A DNA stretch of 64,000 nucleotides from contig NZ_JACVQF010000224.1 in the NCBI RefSeq assembly GCF_014534645.1, forward strand, positions 62,001 to 126,000, written 5' to 3'. Shown piece after piece: positions 24,102-32,633 of the stretch; the first letter of the stretch is position 1, and each line of letters begins with the position of its first letter. The stretch is from Streptomyces griseicoloratus (GTDB lineage Bacteria > Actinomycetota > Actinomycetes > Streptomycetales > Streptomycetaceae). Position numbers and translations under genes: made by a program. The notes under the pieces were generated by a model, which did not search any database, was not told the DNA's origin, and saw only the letters and a list, made by a program, of their open reading frames with translations.

Positions 24102-25505
24102 GTGTACCGCCGTCTGCTCGCCGCGCTCGTCTGCACCCTCCTGCTGTCCACCACAGCCGCCCACGCGAAGACCGCCGTCGAGGACCGGGACCCGCCCCTC
24201 GGCATACCCCGGCTCACGGACGACCGGGGCCGCGAGCTGACCCTGCGCGGCTGGAACGTCGAGGACAAGACCCACCGTGGCGAGGCCGCCCTGTCCGCGA
24301 TCACCGAGCGGCACTTCCGAGACCTGCGGGCCCACGGCTTCAACTTCGCGCGCCTGCTGGTCTTCTGGGACGACCTCGAACCCGAGCGGGGCCGCTACAG
24401 CGAGCGGTACCTCCGCAAGATCGAACGCGTTCTCGGCTGGGCGCACAAGTACCGCGTCCAGGTGCTGGTCGACGCGCACCAGGACGTCTTCGGGCCCGCC
24501 TTCGGGCACCGCGGCATCCCCGAGTGGGCGACGAGGACCGATGGACTGCCCTTCGCCCCGCACCCCGACGACTGGTTCGCCGAGTACTTCGAACCGGCCG
24601 TGCAGCGGGCGTTCACCCACCTCTACGAGGACCCGGACCTGCGGCGCGCCCAGGCGGACATGTGGCGGGTGCTGGCCGGGCGCCTCGGAGACCACCCGGC
24701 CGTCCTCGGCTACGACCTGATCAACGAGCCCATGGGGGAGCTCGCGCAGGGCGAGGACCTGCCGACGGCCGCCCGGCGCATCGAGCGCGACCAGCTCACC
24801 CCGCTGTACAACCGCCTCGCCGACGCCGTCCGCTCCGTCGACGACGACTCCTGGATCTTCTTCGAGCCGACCCCCATCGTGGGGGAGGGCGTCCCCACCG
24901 GCCTCGGCCGGATCGACGACCCGAAGGCCGTCTACGCGCCCCACTTCTACAACACGGCGATGGAGGCGGGCGCCGACTACGACCCGTCGGCCGGCTGGAT
25001 CGAGGCGTACGAGTCCGCGGTGACCGTCTACCCGCGCACGTACCGCGTCCCCGTCGTGGTGGGGGAGTGGGGGCCGCTGAACAACTCCCTGCCGAACATG
25101 GGGCGTTTCTACCGCGACGCCCTGTCGTCCCTGAACCGCTACGGCTCCGGCTGGGCGGGCTACGTCTGGTGCTACGGCGGCGGGTACTGCGCCGTCGACG
25201 CCGAGGGGCGCTTCCGTGCCAACAAGGAGCAGACCGCGGCCCCGTACGCGCAGGCGGTCGCGGGCCGGACCGGCACCGCGTCGTACGAGCCGGACAGCCA
25301 GACCTTCACGTTGGCGTACCGGGCCGGGGGCGGGGTCACCGAGATCTCCGTGCCGCCCCGGGCCGGCGGCTGGCGCATCGAGCTGACCGGGCCCGCCCGG
25401 ACCGCCACGCCCGTCCTGCCCGGGGACCGCGCGGCGACCGCCCGGGTGCAGGCGCGGCCCGGCGCCCAGGTCACCGTCGTCGTCACCCCGCGCCGGGCAC
25501 GATGA
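24102..25505 (+). CDS. Secreted GH5-family glycosidase, endoglycoceramidase-like
   Basis: A 467-residue protein, GTG start four bases after GGAGG. Residues 1-23 form a Sec signal peptide (LLAALVCTLLLSTTAAHA). The catalytic domain shows the GH5 signature: LRGWNVEDK near the N-terminus, FNFARLLVFWDDLEPERG, VLVDAHQDVFG, the acid/base Glu in GYDLINEPMG, and the nucleophile Glu in VVVGEWGPL. The last 90 residues form a strand-rich domain like the C-terminal domain of endoglycoceramidases. Such enzymes cleave glycans from glycolipids, or beta-glucosides more generally. Exact substrate is uncertain. Confidence 0.85.
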   Translation: MYRRLLAALVCTLLLSTTAAHAKTAVEDRDPPLGIPRLTDDRGRELTLRGWNVEDKTHRGEAALSAITERHFRDLRAHGFNFARLLVFWDDLEPERGRYSERYLRKIERVLGWAHKYRVQVLVDAHQDVFGPAFGHRGIPEWATRTDGLPFAPHPDDWFAEYFEPAVQRAFTHLYEDPDLRRAQADMWRVLAGRLGDHPAVLGYDLINEPMGELAQGEDLPTAARRIERDQLTPLYNRLADAVRSVDDDSWIFFEPTPIVGEGVPTGLGRIDDPKAVYAPHFYNTAMEAGADYDPSAGWIEAYESAVTVYPRTYRVPVVVGEWGPLNNSLPNMGRFYRDALSSLNRYGSGWAGYVWCYGGGYCAVDAEGRFRANKEQTAAPYAQAVAGRTGTASYEPDSQTFTLAYRAGGGVTEISVPPRAGGWRIELTGPARTATPVLPGDRAATARVQARPGAQVTVVVTPRRAR

Positions 25506-25568
25506 ACCCGCAAAAGTTGAGCACTTGTCTTGTTTCGAGTGTTCCCAGCGCGTCTACCGGCCAGTACA

Positions 25569-25596
25569 ACCTCCTGGTATCCCACATCCAGGAGGT
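25569..25596 (+). promoter_or_regulatory. Hairpin that covers the esterase ribosome binding site
   Basis: ACCTCCTGG and CCAGGAGGT are perfect 9-base arms with a 10-base loop. The right arm contains AGGAGGT, the ribosome binding site of the GTG start at 25600, so in mRNA the left arm acts as an exact anti-Shine-Dalgarno. On DNA the same palindrome could be an operator. Confidence 0.6.
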
Positions 25597-25599
25597 GCA

Positions 25600-27126
25600 G
25601 TGAAGGGCAAAAGGTACAGACGCCACTGGCTGACCCTGGCCGCCGCGGCAGCGGTGGCCTGCGCGACGGCGACCATCGCCGCCCCCGCCCAGGCCGCCCC
25701 GCAGGCCGGCCCCCGGACCGTCTCCTCCGTACCCCTGCCGCCCGAACTGGAGGCCATCCGCGCGGCCGAGGCCACCAAGCTCTACGGAAGCCCCGCCGAA
25801 CGCCCCCTCGACGACCGCAGGACCAGCCTGATCTCACTCGGCGACAGCGAGATCTCCGGCGAGGGGACCGGCACCTACGAGCCCGGCACCAACGGCCCCG
25901 ACAACTGGTGCCACCGCTCGCCGGACGCCGCCATCCACCGCACCGGTATCCCGGCCGACCTCACGTTCAACGTCTCCTGCTCCGGCGCCTCCACCGCCAA
26001 CATCCGCATCGGCGGCTCCCGGCAGTACGCCGACGAACTCGTGCAGAGCGACAGCCTCGCCATCAAGGCGCGCAACACCCGCATCAAGATGGTGCTGCTG
26101 GTCGCCGGCGCCAACGACGACCTCCAGTTCGGCCCCGTCATGACCGACTGCGTCACGCGCTACCTGCTCAGCCAGGGCCCCTGCGAACCGAAGTACGCCC
26201 CCGGCTGGCAGGCCCGCGTCGACGGCCTGGTGCCCAAGGTCGAGCAGACCGTGCGCGACCTGAAGAGCGTGATGAGGGACGCGGGTTACGCCGACGGCGA
26301 CTACAAGCTCGTCCTCATGGGCTACCCCAGCCCCATCGGCCCCGACTTCCGCGACAACCCGGACTTCTCCGGCAAGCTCGCCTGCGGCGGCCTCGGCTAC
26401 GACTCCGACACCGTCTGGGGCCGCAACAGCGCCGTCCCCGCCTTCGAACGCGGAATGCGCAAGGCGGCGGCCGACACGGGTGCGACCTACCTCGACAACT
26501 CCCGGCTCTTCCACGGTCACGAGGTCTGCATGGAGGACACCTGGGCCCGGGGCGCCTACATCGACCTCTCCAAGCCCGGTCTCCCGGACGCCAACTCCCT
26601 CCGCCAGTCCTTCCACCCCAACCAGCGCGGCCACGCCGCCTTCGCCTCCTGCCTGACGCAGCTGTACGAATCCGGCGCCGACGAGGCGAGTTGCGCCGAC
26701 GTCGACTCCTCCGGGAAGCCGGTCCTCGTCCCGTACGCCTGGGACACGGCCTACCAGCCGCTGAGGAACCGGGCGACGGGCACCTGCGTGGACGCCGACG
26801 CCGCCAAGAGCGCCAACGGCACCCGGGTGCTCGGCTGGGAGTGCCACGGCGGACGCAACCAGGGATGGTGGTACGACCCGGCACGCGGAACCATCCACAC
26901 CGAGCTGACCCAGGACCGCTGCCTGGACGTCCCCGACGCCACGTACCCGGCCGGCACGGGCCTGGTCCTGTGGAACTGCCACGGCGGGACGCACCAGAAG
27001 TTCGTCCGCGACGGAGCCACGATCCGGCCGGCGGCCGCGCGCGGGCTCTGCCTCACCCTGGCGGGCGCGACCGAGCCGCTGAGGATCCGCGACTGCGACG
27101 GCTCGGCGAACCAGCAGTTCGCCTAG
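25600..27126 (+). CDS. Secreted GDSL/SGNH esterase with ricin-B lectin repeats
   Basis: A 508-residue protein. GTG at 25600 is chosen because AGGAGG precedes it at the right spacing and a signal peptide (HWLTLAAAAAVACATATIAAPAQA) follows. The SGNH domain has the nucleophile in SLGDSEISGEG, VLLVAGANDD (Asn block) and SFHPNQRGHAAFA near residue 345 (His). The C-terminal 120 residues are a ricin-type trefoil region with QxW-like repeats (GGRNQGWW, GGTHQKF, GSANQQF) and paired Cys. It should act outside the cell on esters in lipid or polymer substrates bound through the lectin part. Confidence 0.85.
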   Translation: MKGKRYRRHWLTLAAAAAVACATATIAAPAQAAPQAGPRTVSSVPLPPELEAIRAAEATKLYGSPAERPLDDRRTSLISLGDSEISGEGTGTYEPGTNGPDNWCHRSPDAAIHRTGIPADLTFNVSCSGASTANIRIGGSRQYADELVQSDSLAIKARNTRIKMVLLVAGANDDLQFGPVMTDCVTRYLLSQGPCEPKYAPGWQARVDGLVPKVEQTVRDLKSVMRDAGYADGDYKLVLMGYPSPIGPDFRDNPDFSGKLACGGLGYDSDTVWGRNSAVPAFERGMRKAAADTGATYLDNSRLFHGHEVCMEDTWARGAYIDLSKPGLPDANSLRQSFHPNQRGHAAFASCLTQLYESGADEASCADVDSSGKPVLVPYAWDTAYQPLRNRATGTCVDADAAKSANGTRVLGWECHGGRNQGWWYDPARGTIHTELTQDRCLDVPDATYPAGTGLVLWNCHGGTHQKFVRDGATIRPAAARGLCLTLAGATEPLRIRDCDGSANQQFA

Positions 27127-27136
27127 GCGCTGCCAC

Positions 27137-27164
27137 CGCCCCCACCCGCGGCTCGGTGGGGGCG
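27137..27164 (+). terminator. Terminator after the esterase gene
   Basis: Perfect 10-bp stem CGCCCCCACC with an 8-base loop and GGTGGGGGCG, beginning ten bases after the stop codon. Confidence 0.75.
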
Positions 27165-27269
27165 ACGGCCTCCCGGCCGGTCTCCGCCGACGCGCTCGTG
27201 CTGCGCATTCGCTTCCCGCACCACATGGTGGTGGGACACGCCGCCGGTGCCTCTGACATGGAGTCCGAC

Positions 27270-27875
27270 ATGACCACACCCAGGGATCTGCTGATCGCCA
27301 CCTTGGACGTCGCCTCCGACCGTCCCGTCGCACAGGGCGACCTCTCACTGGCCCTCGCGGGGGCGGAACTCATCGACCTCATCGACGCCGGAGCCGTCAC
27401 CCTGGACGGTGACCGCATCGTGCCCGGCCCGCAGCGGGCCATGGGCGACCGCCTGCTGGACGGGGCCGTGTCGTCGCTCGACCGGGAGGTGCCGTACGAG
27501 TCCGTCGAGGACTGGCTGTGGCGCCGGGGCCGGGGCCTGGCCGAGGCCTACGGTGCCGCACTGGAGGCGGAAGGCCGGCTCACCCGGCAACGGCACCACT
27601 GGCTTCCCCGCAGGCCGGAGCGGACGGCGTTGGGCGACTCACCGGCCCGTCGCCACGCCGCCGAGCGCTGGACGTCGGGCGAGCCCGTCCTCGCCGGCCT
27701 CGCGGCCGCCATGGGGATCCGCGACGAGCCGGCCGACGACTTCGAGGGCCCCGGCGCCGAAGCGCTCGTCACCGTACTGGCCGCCGTCGGCGACGCGCTG
27801 TCGGAACTCGCGGCCGTACGGCAACAGCGGCAGATCGAAGAGGCGGCCTTCGACAACATCTGGCGAGAGCCGTGA
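27270..27875 (+). CDS. GPP34 (GOLPH3-like) family protein
   Basis: A 201-residue protein; ATG at 27270 is preceded by GGAG at six bases (an ATG at 27258 overlaps that site). The opening MTTPRDLLIATLDVASDRPVAQGDLSLALAGAELIDLIDAGAV matches the GPP34 family, helical proteins whose eukaryotic member GOLPH3 binds phosphatidylinositol-4-phosphate on Golgi membranes. A central DRLLDGAVSSLDREVPYESVEDWLW and a Trp-containing end fit family length. Actinobacteria carry many paralogues of unknown role, several next to signalling genes. No membrane segment is seen. Confidence 0.85.
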   Translation: MTTPRDLLIATLDVASDRPVAQGDLSLALAGAELIDLIDAGAVTLDGDRIVPGPQRAMGDRLLDGAVSSLDREVPYESVEDWLWRRGRGLAEAYGAALEAEGRLTRQRHHWLPRRPERTALGDSPARRHAAERWTSGEPVLAGLAAAMGIRDEPADDFEGPGAEALVTVLAAVGDALSELAAVRQQRQIEEAAFDNIWREP

Positions 27876-27936
27876 CCGGGGCCGGCATCGCGTAGACCGT
27901 CCGTGCGTCGCCCGTTGAGTGACCTGCCTCACAGCC

Positions 27937-27943
27937 TGTCACA
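27937..27943 (+). promoter_or_regulatory. ECF41-type -35 element
   Basis: TGTCACA lies 55 bases upstream of the oxidoreductase gene. ECF41 sigma factors are known to recognise a TGTCACA -35 in front of their partner oxidoreductase-type gene. The expected CGTC -10 is not clearly present, so only half of the promoter is supported. Confidence 0.45.
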
Positions 27944-27997
27944 GCTGCCGATGGCGCGGTGACTTATGGCCGAACACCTGGAAACGGAGGAGGCAGC

Positions 27998-29206
27998 ATG
28001 ACTGGGAACACGCACGTGGTCGTGATCGGTGGCGGATACGCGGGCGTGATGGCCGCGAACCGGCTGACGCGGCGCGACGACGTGTCCGTGACGCTGATCA
28101 ACCCGCGCCCGGACCTTGTCCACCGGGTCCGCCTGCACCAACTGGTGGGCGGGTCCGACGACGCGGTCGTCGCCTACCGGGACGTCCTGGCCGACCGCGT
28201 CCGGCTGGTGGTCGACACCGTGACCCGGATCGACGTGGCCGCGCGCAGCGTGACGTCGGCGGCCGGTGCCACGCTCGACTACGACTACCTGATCTACGCC
28301 GTGGGCAGCGGCAGCGCCGAACCGAGCGTGCCCGGGGCCGCTGAGTCCGCCCACCCGCTCGCCACCCTGGAGGAGGCACAGCGGCTGCGTGCGGTCCTCG
28401 ACGCCACACCCAAGACGGCCGCCGTGACGGTGGTCGGCGCCGGTCCGACCGGCATCGAGACCGCCGCCGAGCTGGCGGAGCAGGACCGCCGGGTGACCCT
28501 GGTCTGCGGCGGCGTTCTCGGCCCGTACCTGCACACCCGGGGCCGGCGGTCGGTCGCGAAGCGGCTGGCCAAGCTCGGCGTGACGGTCATCGACGGCCCG
28601 GACGCGAAGGTGACGGCGGTGGCCCGCGACGCCGTGCGGCTCGCCGACGGCCGTGAGCTGCCGAGCGAGGTCACCGTCTGGACCGTCGGCTTCGGCGTTC
28701 CCGACCTGGCCGCGCGCAGCGGGCTGAGCACCGACGCCGTGGGCCGCCTGCTCACGGACGAGACGCTGACGAGCGTGGACGACGAGCGTGTCCTCGCGGC
28801 CGGGGACTCGGCGGCACCGTCCGGCGTGCCGCTGCGGATGAGCTGCCTGAACGCGACGCCGTTGGGTGCGCGGGCCGCCGACACGGTCCTCAGCCGGCTC
28901 GCGGGCGAGCAGCCGGAGAACCTCCACCAGTCGATGTACGCCCAGTGCATCAGCCTGGGCCGAAGCGCGGGCATCTACCAGTTCGCCAACAGGTCCGACG
29001 TCGCGGTGTGGCTGCACATCGGCGATGGACTGGGCGCCAGGATCAAGGAACTGGTCTGCAAGGGCATCCCCAAGCACCTGGCCGACGAGGCGCGCAAGCC
29101 CGGTTCGTTCGGCCTGCACCGCATGCCGGGAGGTGTCGCCAAGCGCCGGGAGCTGCTGCGCGCCCACCGCGTCGAGGCACCGGCCGCCGCCGACCGGGCG
29201 GCCTGA
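27998..29206 (+). CDS. NADH dehydrogenase-2-like FAD oxidoreductase, ECF41 partner
   Basis: A 402-residue flavoprotein with a strong ribosome site (GGAGGAGG). HVVVIGGGYAGVMAANRL is the FAD-binding motif, VTVVGAGPTGIETAAELAE the NAD(P)H motif, and VLAAGDSAAPS the second flavin motif. The arrangement matches type II NADH dehydrogenases, which pass electrons to quinone. A C-terminal amphipathic region may touch the membrane, but no full transmembrane segment is seen. It is followed after 92 bp by an ECF41 sigma factor. ECF41 genes are typically linked to a carboxymuconolactone decarboxylase, oxidoreductase or epimerase, and this gene takes that place. Confidence 0.88.
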   Translation: MTGNTHVVVIGGGYAGVMAANRLTRRDDVSVTLINPRPDLVHRVRLHQLVGGSDDAVVAYRDVLADRVRLVVDTVTRIDVAARSVTSAAGATLDYDYLIYAVGSGSAEPSVPGAAESAHPLATLEEAQRLRAVLDATPKTAAVTVVGAGPTGIETAAELAEQDRRVTLVCGGVLGPYLHTRGRRSVAKRLAKLGVTVIDGPDAKVTAVARDAVRLADGRELPSEVTVWTVGFGVPDLAARSGLSTDAVGRLLTDETLTSVDDERVLAAGDSAAPSGVPLRMSCLNATPLGARAADTVLSRLAGEQPENLHQSMYAQCISLGRSAGIYQFANRSDVAVWLHIGDGLGARIKELVCKGIPKHLADEARKPGSFGLHRMPGGVAKRRELLRAHRVEAPAAADRAA

Positions 29207-29298
29207 GCGGCGCGTGCCGCGAGGACCGTGCCGTGGACGCACGCGAACGCGGTCGGCCGCCGGGGCCGGCCGCGACGGACGAGGGGGAAGGACGAGAG

Positions 29299-30195
29299 GT
29301 GAGCGACGACGCCACCGACCCGGTGACCGAGGCGTTCCTCGCCCACCGCAACCTGCTCTTCACGGTCGCCTACGAGGTACTCGGATCGGCGGCCGACGCC
29401 GAAGACGTCCTCCAGGAGACCTGGCTGCAATGGGTCAGGGCCGGCCAGGGGCAGGTGCGCGACCGGCGCGCCTTCCTGGTCCGTATCACCACCCGCCAGG
29501 CGCTCAACCGGCTGCGCACCATCAAGCGCCACCGGGAGGCGTACGTCGGGCCCTGGCTGCCCGAGCCGCTGCTCACCGCGCCGGACGTGGCCGAGGACGT
29601 CGAGCTCGCCGAGAGCGTGTCGATGGCGCTGATGCTCGTTCTCGAGACGCTGTCACCGACCGAGCGGGCCGTCTTCGTGCTGCGCGAGGTCTTCGACGTC
29701 GGCTACGACGAGATCGCGGCCGCCGTCGACAAGAGCCCGGCCGCCGTCCGCCAGATCGCCCACCGCGCCCGCCGGCACGTCGACGCCCGGCGCCCCCGCC
29801 GGGTGGTCTCCTCGTACGAGGGCCGAGCGGTCCTGGAGTCGTTCCGGCGCGCCGTCGAAACCGGGGACCCGCAGGCCCTCCTCGAGGTGCTCGCCCCCGA
29901 GGTAGTCCTGGTCAGCGACGGCGGCGGCATCAAGCACGCCGCGCTGCGGCCGGTCACCGGCGCCGAGCGGGTGGCCCGTATGTTCGCCGGTGGCATGGGC
30001 AGGTTCGAAGGCACGTTCACCACCGAACCGACCGTGGTCAACGGCAACCCGGCACTCCTCGTCCGCCTGGACGGCGAGATCGACGGGGTCATGGCGATCA
30101 GTGTCGAGGACGCCCGCATCACGGGCCTCTACTACGTCCGCAACCCCGAGAAACTCTCCCACGTCACATCCACGACCCCGCTCACCCTGCACTGA
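29299..30195 (+). CDS. ECF41-group RNA polymerase sigma factor with SnoaL-like tail
   Basis: A 298-residue sigma factor with GTG start. Region 2 (AFLAHRNLLFTVAYEVLGSAADAEDVLQETWLQW) and region 4 (LSPTERAVFVLREVFDVGYDEIAAAV) are followed by a SnoaL-like C-terminal domain instead of stopping near 180 residues. Three motifs that define ECF41 are present: WLPEPLL in the linker, SDGGG in the tail, and NPEKL near the end. In this group the tail replaces a separate anti-sigma factor and both inhibits and assists the sigma activity. The adjacent oxidoreductase and a TGTCACA element upstream of it fit the usual self-contained module. The inducing signal is unknown. Confidence 0.92.
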   Translation: MSDDATDPVTEAFLAHRNLLFTVAYEVLGSAADAEDVLQETWLQWVRAGQGQVRDRRAFLVRITTRQALNRLRTIKRHREAYVGPWLPEPLLTAPDVAEDVELAESVSMALMLVLETLSPTERAVFVLREVFDVGYDEIAAAVDKSPAAVRQIAHRARRHVDARRPRRVVSSYEGRAVLESFRRAVETGDPQALLEVLAPEVVLVSDGGGIKHAALRPVTGAERVARMFAGGMGRFEGTFTTEPTVVNGNPALLVRLDGEIDGVMAISVEDARITGLYYVRNPEKLSHVTSTTPLTLH

Positions 30196-30208
30196 ACACC
30201 GCCAGCCC

Positions 30209-30248
30209 TCGACGCGCGGCCCCTCCGGCCTTTGACGCGCGAGGGCCG
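30209..30248. terminator. Imperfect hairpin between convergent genes
   Basis: CCCTCGACGCGCGGCC is followed after five bases by GGCC, then after TTTGA by CGCGCGAGGG. The pairing is imperfect but long. It lies between the convergent ECF41 and HhH-like genes. Confidence 0.4.
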
Positions 30249-30315
30249 GCGCATCAGCCGGGCGACTGTCCGGGCGACTCGCGATGCGCAGGATCGTCCG
30301 GCGGTGCTGCGAGCG

Positions 30316-30987
30316 TCATGCGCCCGAGCCGGCCAGCTCCTGTAGCTCCCCGTAGCCCTCCTTGTCGTGGCGGACCCGGACCAGCGCGTCGACGAGCCGG
30401 ACGAACTCCCCGTCGTCCTGGACGAGTCCTTGCAGGGACTTCGCGTCGTGGCCCAGGGCGAGCCGATCGGCCGCGTCCAGTGCCTTCTTGTCCGCGAACG
30501 GGAGCAGTTCCTGCCAGAGCAACTGGGCCTCCCGGTAGAAGGCGTCGACGACGTCGTCGTCCACGTTGGCGAAATGCCGGAGGAGCTCGCGCTCCCGGTC
30601 CGGGTCGCGCCCGGCGTCCTCCCGCAGCTCCGACAGGTCGCCGCCGTGGTCCTCCTGCAGGTGCAGCGCGGCATCCGTCATCGCGGTACTGATCCGCTTG
30701 CGGTCGCCCTCCGGATACCCGGCGTCGGCGAGGACCCGCTCGATCTGCTCGCGGCCCGCCCGCAGCACCTGCCCGGCCGTCGACCACCTGCGTCCGCGCA
30801 GGGCCGTGAACGTGTCGACGGCGACCCCGGGCTCGACTCGCGCGTTCGTCAGCGCCGCCAACTGGAAGAGCTGATACAGCGCGTGCGGGTGGTTCTTCAT
30901 GTGGATCTCGGCCTGCTCGGCGAGGCTGCTGCGCCCGTACCGCTCCAGCAGCGCCTCGACCACCCTCTCCTTCTCCGCCCGGGCCAT
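30316..30987 (-). CDS. Divergent endonuclease III-like (HhH-GPD fold) protein
   Basis: A 223-residue protein; ATG at 30987 is preceded by GGGAGGTGAGG. The helical layout and phrases RVVEALLERYGRSSLAEQAEI, YQLFQLAALTNARVEPGVAVDTFTALR and ELLRHFANVDDDVVDAFYREAQLLW resemble small Streptomyces proteins of the endonuclease III superfamily. In those, the last region normally holds a helix-hairpin-helix with a Gly-x-Gly turn (like GPTGAD). Here the turn reads NVDDDVVD, so the DNA-binding hairpin looks lost. DNA glycosylase activity is therefore doubtful. The family relation is by pattern from memory, not a search. Confidence 0.5.
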   Translation of the reverse strand: MARAEKERVVEALLERYGRSSLAEQAEIHMKNHPHALYQLFQLAALTNARVEPGVAVDTFTALRGRRWSTAGQVLRAGREQIERVLADAGYPEGDRKRISTAMTDAALHLQEDHGGDLSELREDAGRDPDRERELLRHFANVDDDVVDAFYREAQLLWQELLPFADKKALDAADRLALGHDAKSLQGLVQDDGEFVRLVDALVRVRHDKEGYGELQELAGSGA

Positions 30988-31226
30988 GGCCCTCACCTCC
31001 CGAGGCTGTCCCTGCCCTGCCGGGTTCCCCCTTCTCCGCCCGGCCAGGCACGGCCCCCGCCCGGGCAGCTGATGACGTCCCGCGCCTGCTCAGCCGGGCT
31101 CGTCCTGCCTTCCACGGCCATGAGGACACTTCGGACGATCTTAGGATGGCGGGCGATCGCTGATGCGACCGGTGGGGATCGGCTCGTGAGGCCGGCGCCC
31201 TCACCATGACACGGAGGGGTACCGCC

Positions 31227-31610
31227 ATGCTGACGTCCGTGCCCGTCGGATGGCTGTGGCTGCTGGCCATGGCGTCCACCGCCCTGTCCAGCTGCACCCT
31301 GGGCAGTTGGATCCCCTTGCGGAAGTTCCGTATCGCCTACCCGGTGATCATGGTCGTCGGCGGCGGGGTCCTGCTCCTCGTCTGCCGGCTGAACGGCATC
31401 GACGTGACCGGGGCGCTCGTCATGTACTCGTGTGCCCACATCGGCCTGACCCTCGGCCTGCTCCCCCAGCGGCAGCTGTTCAAGGAAGTGCTCGAGCGGT
31501 GGCGCAGGGGTGAGCCCACGGACCACATCAAGGTCCCGCGCCGTCACCAGGTCTTCTTCGGCGTCTGCCTGATCGGCGTCCTGCTCGTCGGCTTCGCGCT
31601 GACCCGCTGA
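31227..31610 (+). CDS. Small membrane protein, unknown function
   Basis: A 127-residue protein; ATG at 31227 follows GGAGGGG, which rules out the earlier ATG at 31206. Three to four hydrophobic segments are visible: VGWLWLLAMASTALSSCTL, YPVIMVVGGGVLLLVC, VTGALVMYSCAHIGLTLGLL and VFFGVCLIGVLLVGFAL. A basic loop (RRGEPTDHIKVPRRHQ) precedes the last. It stands alone, convergent with the rhomboid gene. I do not recognise the family. Confidence 0.7.
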   Translation: MLTSVPVGWLWLLAMASTALSSCTLGSWIPLRKFRIAYPVIMVVGGGVLLLVCRLNGIDVTGALVMYSCAHIGLTLGLLPQRQLFKEVLERWRRGEPTDHIKVPRRHQVFFGVCLIGVLLVGFALTR

Positions 31611-31704
31611 GCGGCGCACGGCACCCGGCGCCGCAAGGCGAGTGCCGGCGCAAGCTCTGCGTGCCGAACCGCCGGGCAGCGACTGCGGCGTGTGCGGCCG
31701 GCTC

Positions 31705-32523
31705 CTACGGTGCCCGTCGGGCCTGGCGTCCGAAGAGGGGGCCGCGTGGCTCCGGTGGCGGGGGCGTGCCGGGCTTGAGGGGCCAGGCGAGGAGCATGCC
31801 GGCCGCGAAGCCGACCACGTGGGCGACGTAGGCGACGGTGCCGGCCGCGGAGACGCCCTGGCCGGCGGAGTAGAACGCCTGGAGGACGAACCACAGGCCC
31901 AGGACGATCCAGGCCGGCAGGCGCAGCGGCAGGAAGATCAGGAAGGGGACGAGGACCCAGACGCGGGCCTTCGGGTACAGCAGCAGGTAGGCGCCGAGGA
32001 CGCCGGCGATCGCTCCCGAGGCGCCGATCAGCGGAGTGGTGGAGGTGGAGTCCGTGAGGGCGAACCCGTACGCGGACGCGTAGCCGCAGATGCCGTAGAA
32101 GATCAGGTAGCGCAGGTGGCCCATCCGGTCCTCGACGTTGTTGCCGAAGATCCACAGGAAGAGCATGTTGCCCAGCAGGTGCAGCCAGCTGCCGTGCAGG
32201 AACATCGCCGTCAGGACGCTCAGCTCCGGCGACTTGTCGTAGTCCGGCGGGCCGATCACACACCCCGGTCCCTGCGGTCCCACCCCGACGTCGCCCGTCG
32301 GCACCAGCCGGGGCATCCGGTGGTGGAGCAGTTCCTGCGGCACCGCCGCGTACTGGTCCAGGAACGCCTCGAGACGGCACGCCTGCGCGAGGCTCGCGTC
32401 GCCCGCGACGGAGCCGGCGAGGCCGGGGGTGAGCACGAAGACCAGGAAGTTCGCGGCGATCAGCGCGTACGTCACCCAGGGGGTGCTGCGCGCCGGGTTC
32501 ACGTCATGGACGGGGATGACCAC
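31705..32523 (-). CDS. Rhomboid family intramembrane serine protease
   Basis: A 272-residue membrane protein. Six or more hydrophobic segments are present. The catalytic Ser lies in PLIGASGAIAGVLGAYLLLYP and the catalytic His in AYVAHVVGFAAGMLLAW; HLLGNMLFLWIFGNNVED carries the conserved His-Asn loop. Rhomboids cut single-pass membrane proteins within the bilayer. A soluble loop of about 60 residues sits between the first and second helices. The GTG start has no ribosome site but follows AATAGT by five bases, suggesting a leaderless transcript. Confidence 0.92.
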   Translation of the reverse strand: MVIPVHDVNPARSTPWVTYALIAANFLVFVLTPGLAGSVAGDASLAQACRLEAFLDQYAAVPQELLHHRMPRLVPTGDVGVGPQGPGCVIGPPDYDKSPELSVLTAMFLHGSWLHLLGNMLFLWIFGNNVEDRMGHLRYLIFYGICGYASAYGFALTDSTSTTPLIGASGAIAGVLGAYLLLYPKARVWVLVPFLIFLPLRLPAWIVLGLWFVLQAFYSAGQGVSAAGTVAYVAHVVGFAAGMLLAWPLKPGTPPPPEPRGPLFGRQARRAP

Positions 32524-32561
32524 GAGGGACTATTGCCCGCAGGGGGATCGGTGAATCGGCG

Positions 32562-32606
32562 GGCCCCCCGAACGCCGCCCCCCGAACGCCGCCCCCCGCA
32601 CACCGC
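32562..32606. repeat. Short C-rich direct repeats
   Basis: The unit GCCCCCCGAAC is repeated about three times (last copy CCCCCCGCAC) in the 110-bp gap between the rhomboid gene and the flavoprotein gene. No gene is seen here. Confidence 0.5.
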
Positions 32607-32633
32607 CGTCCGGCTCCGCGTCCGCCGGCGCAC

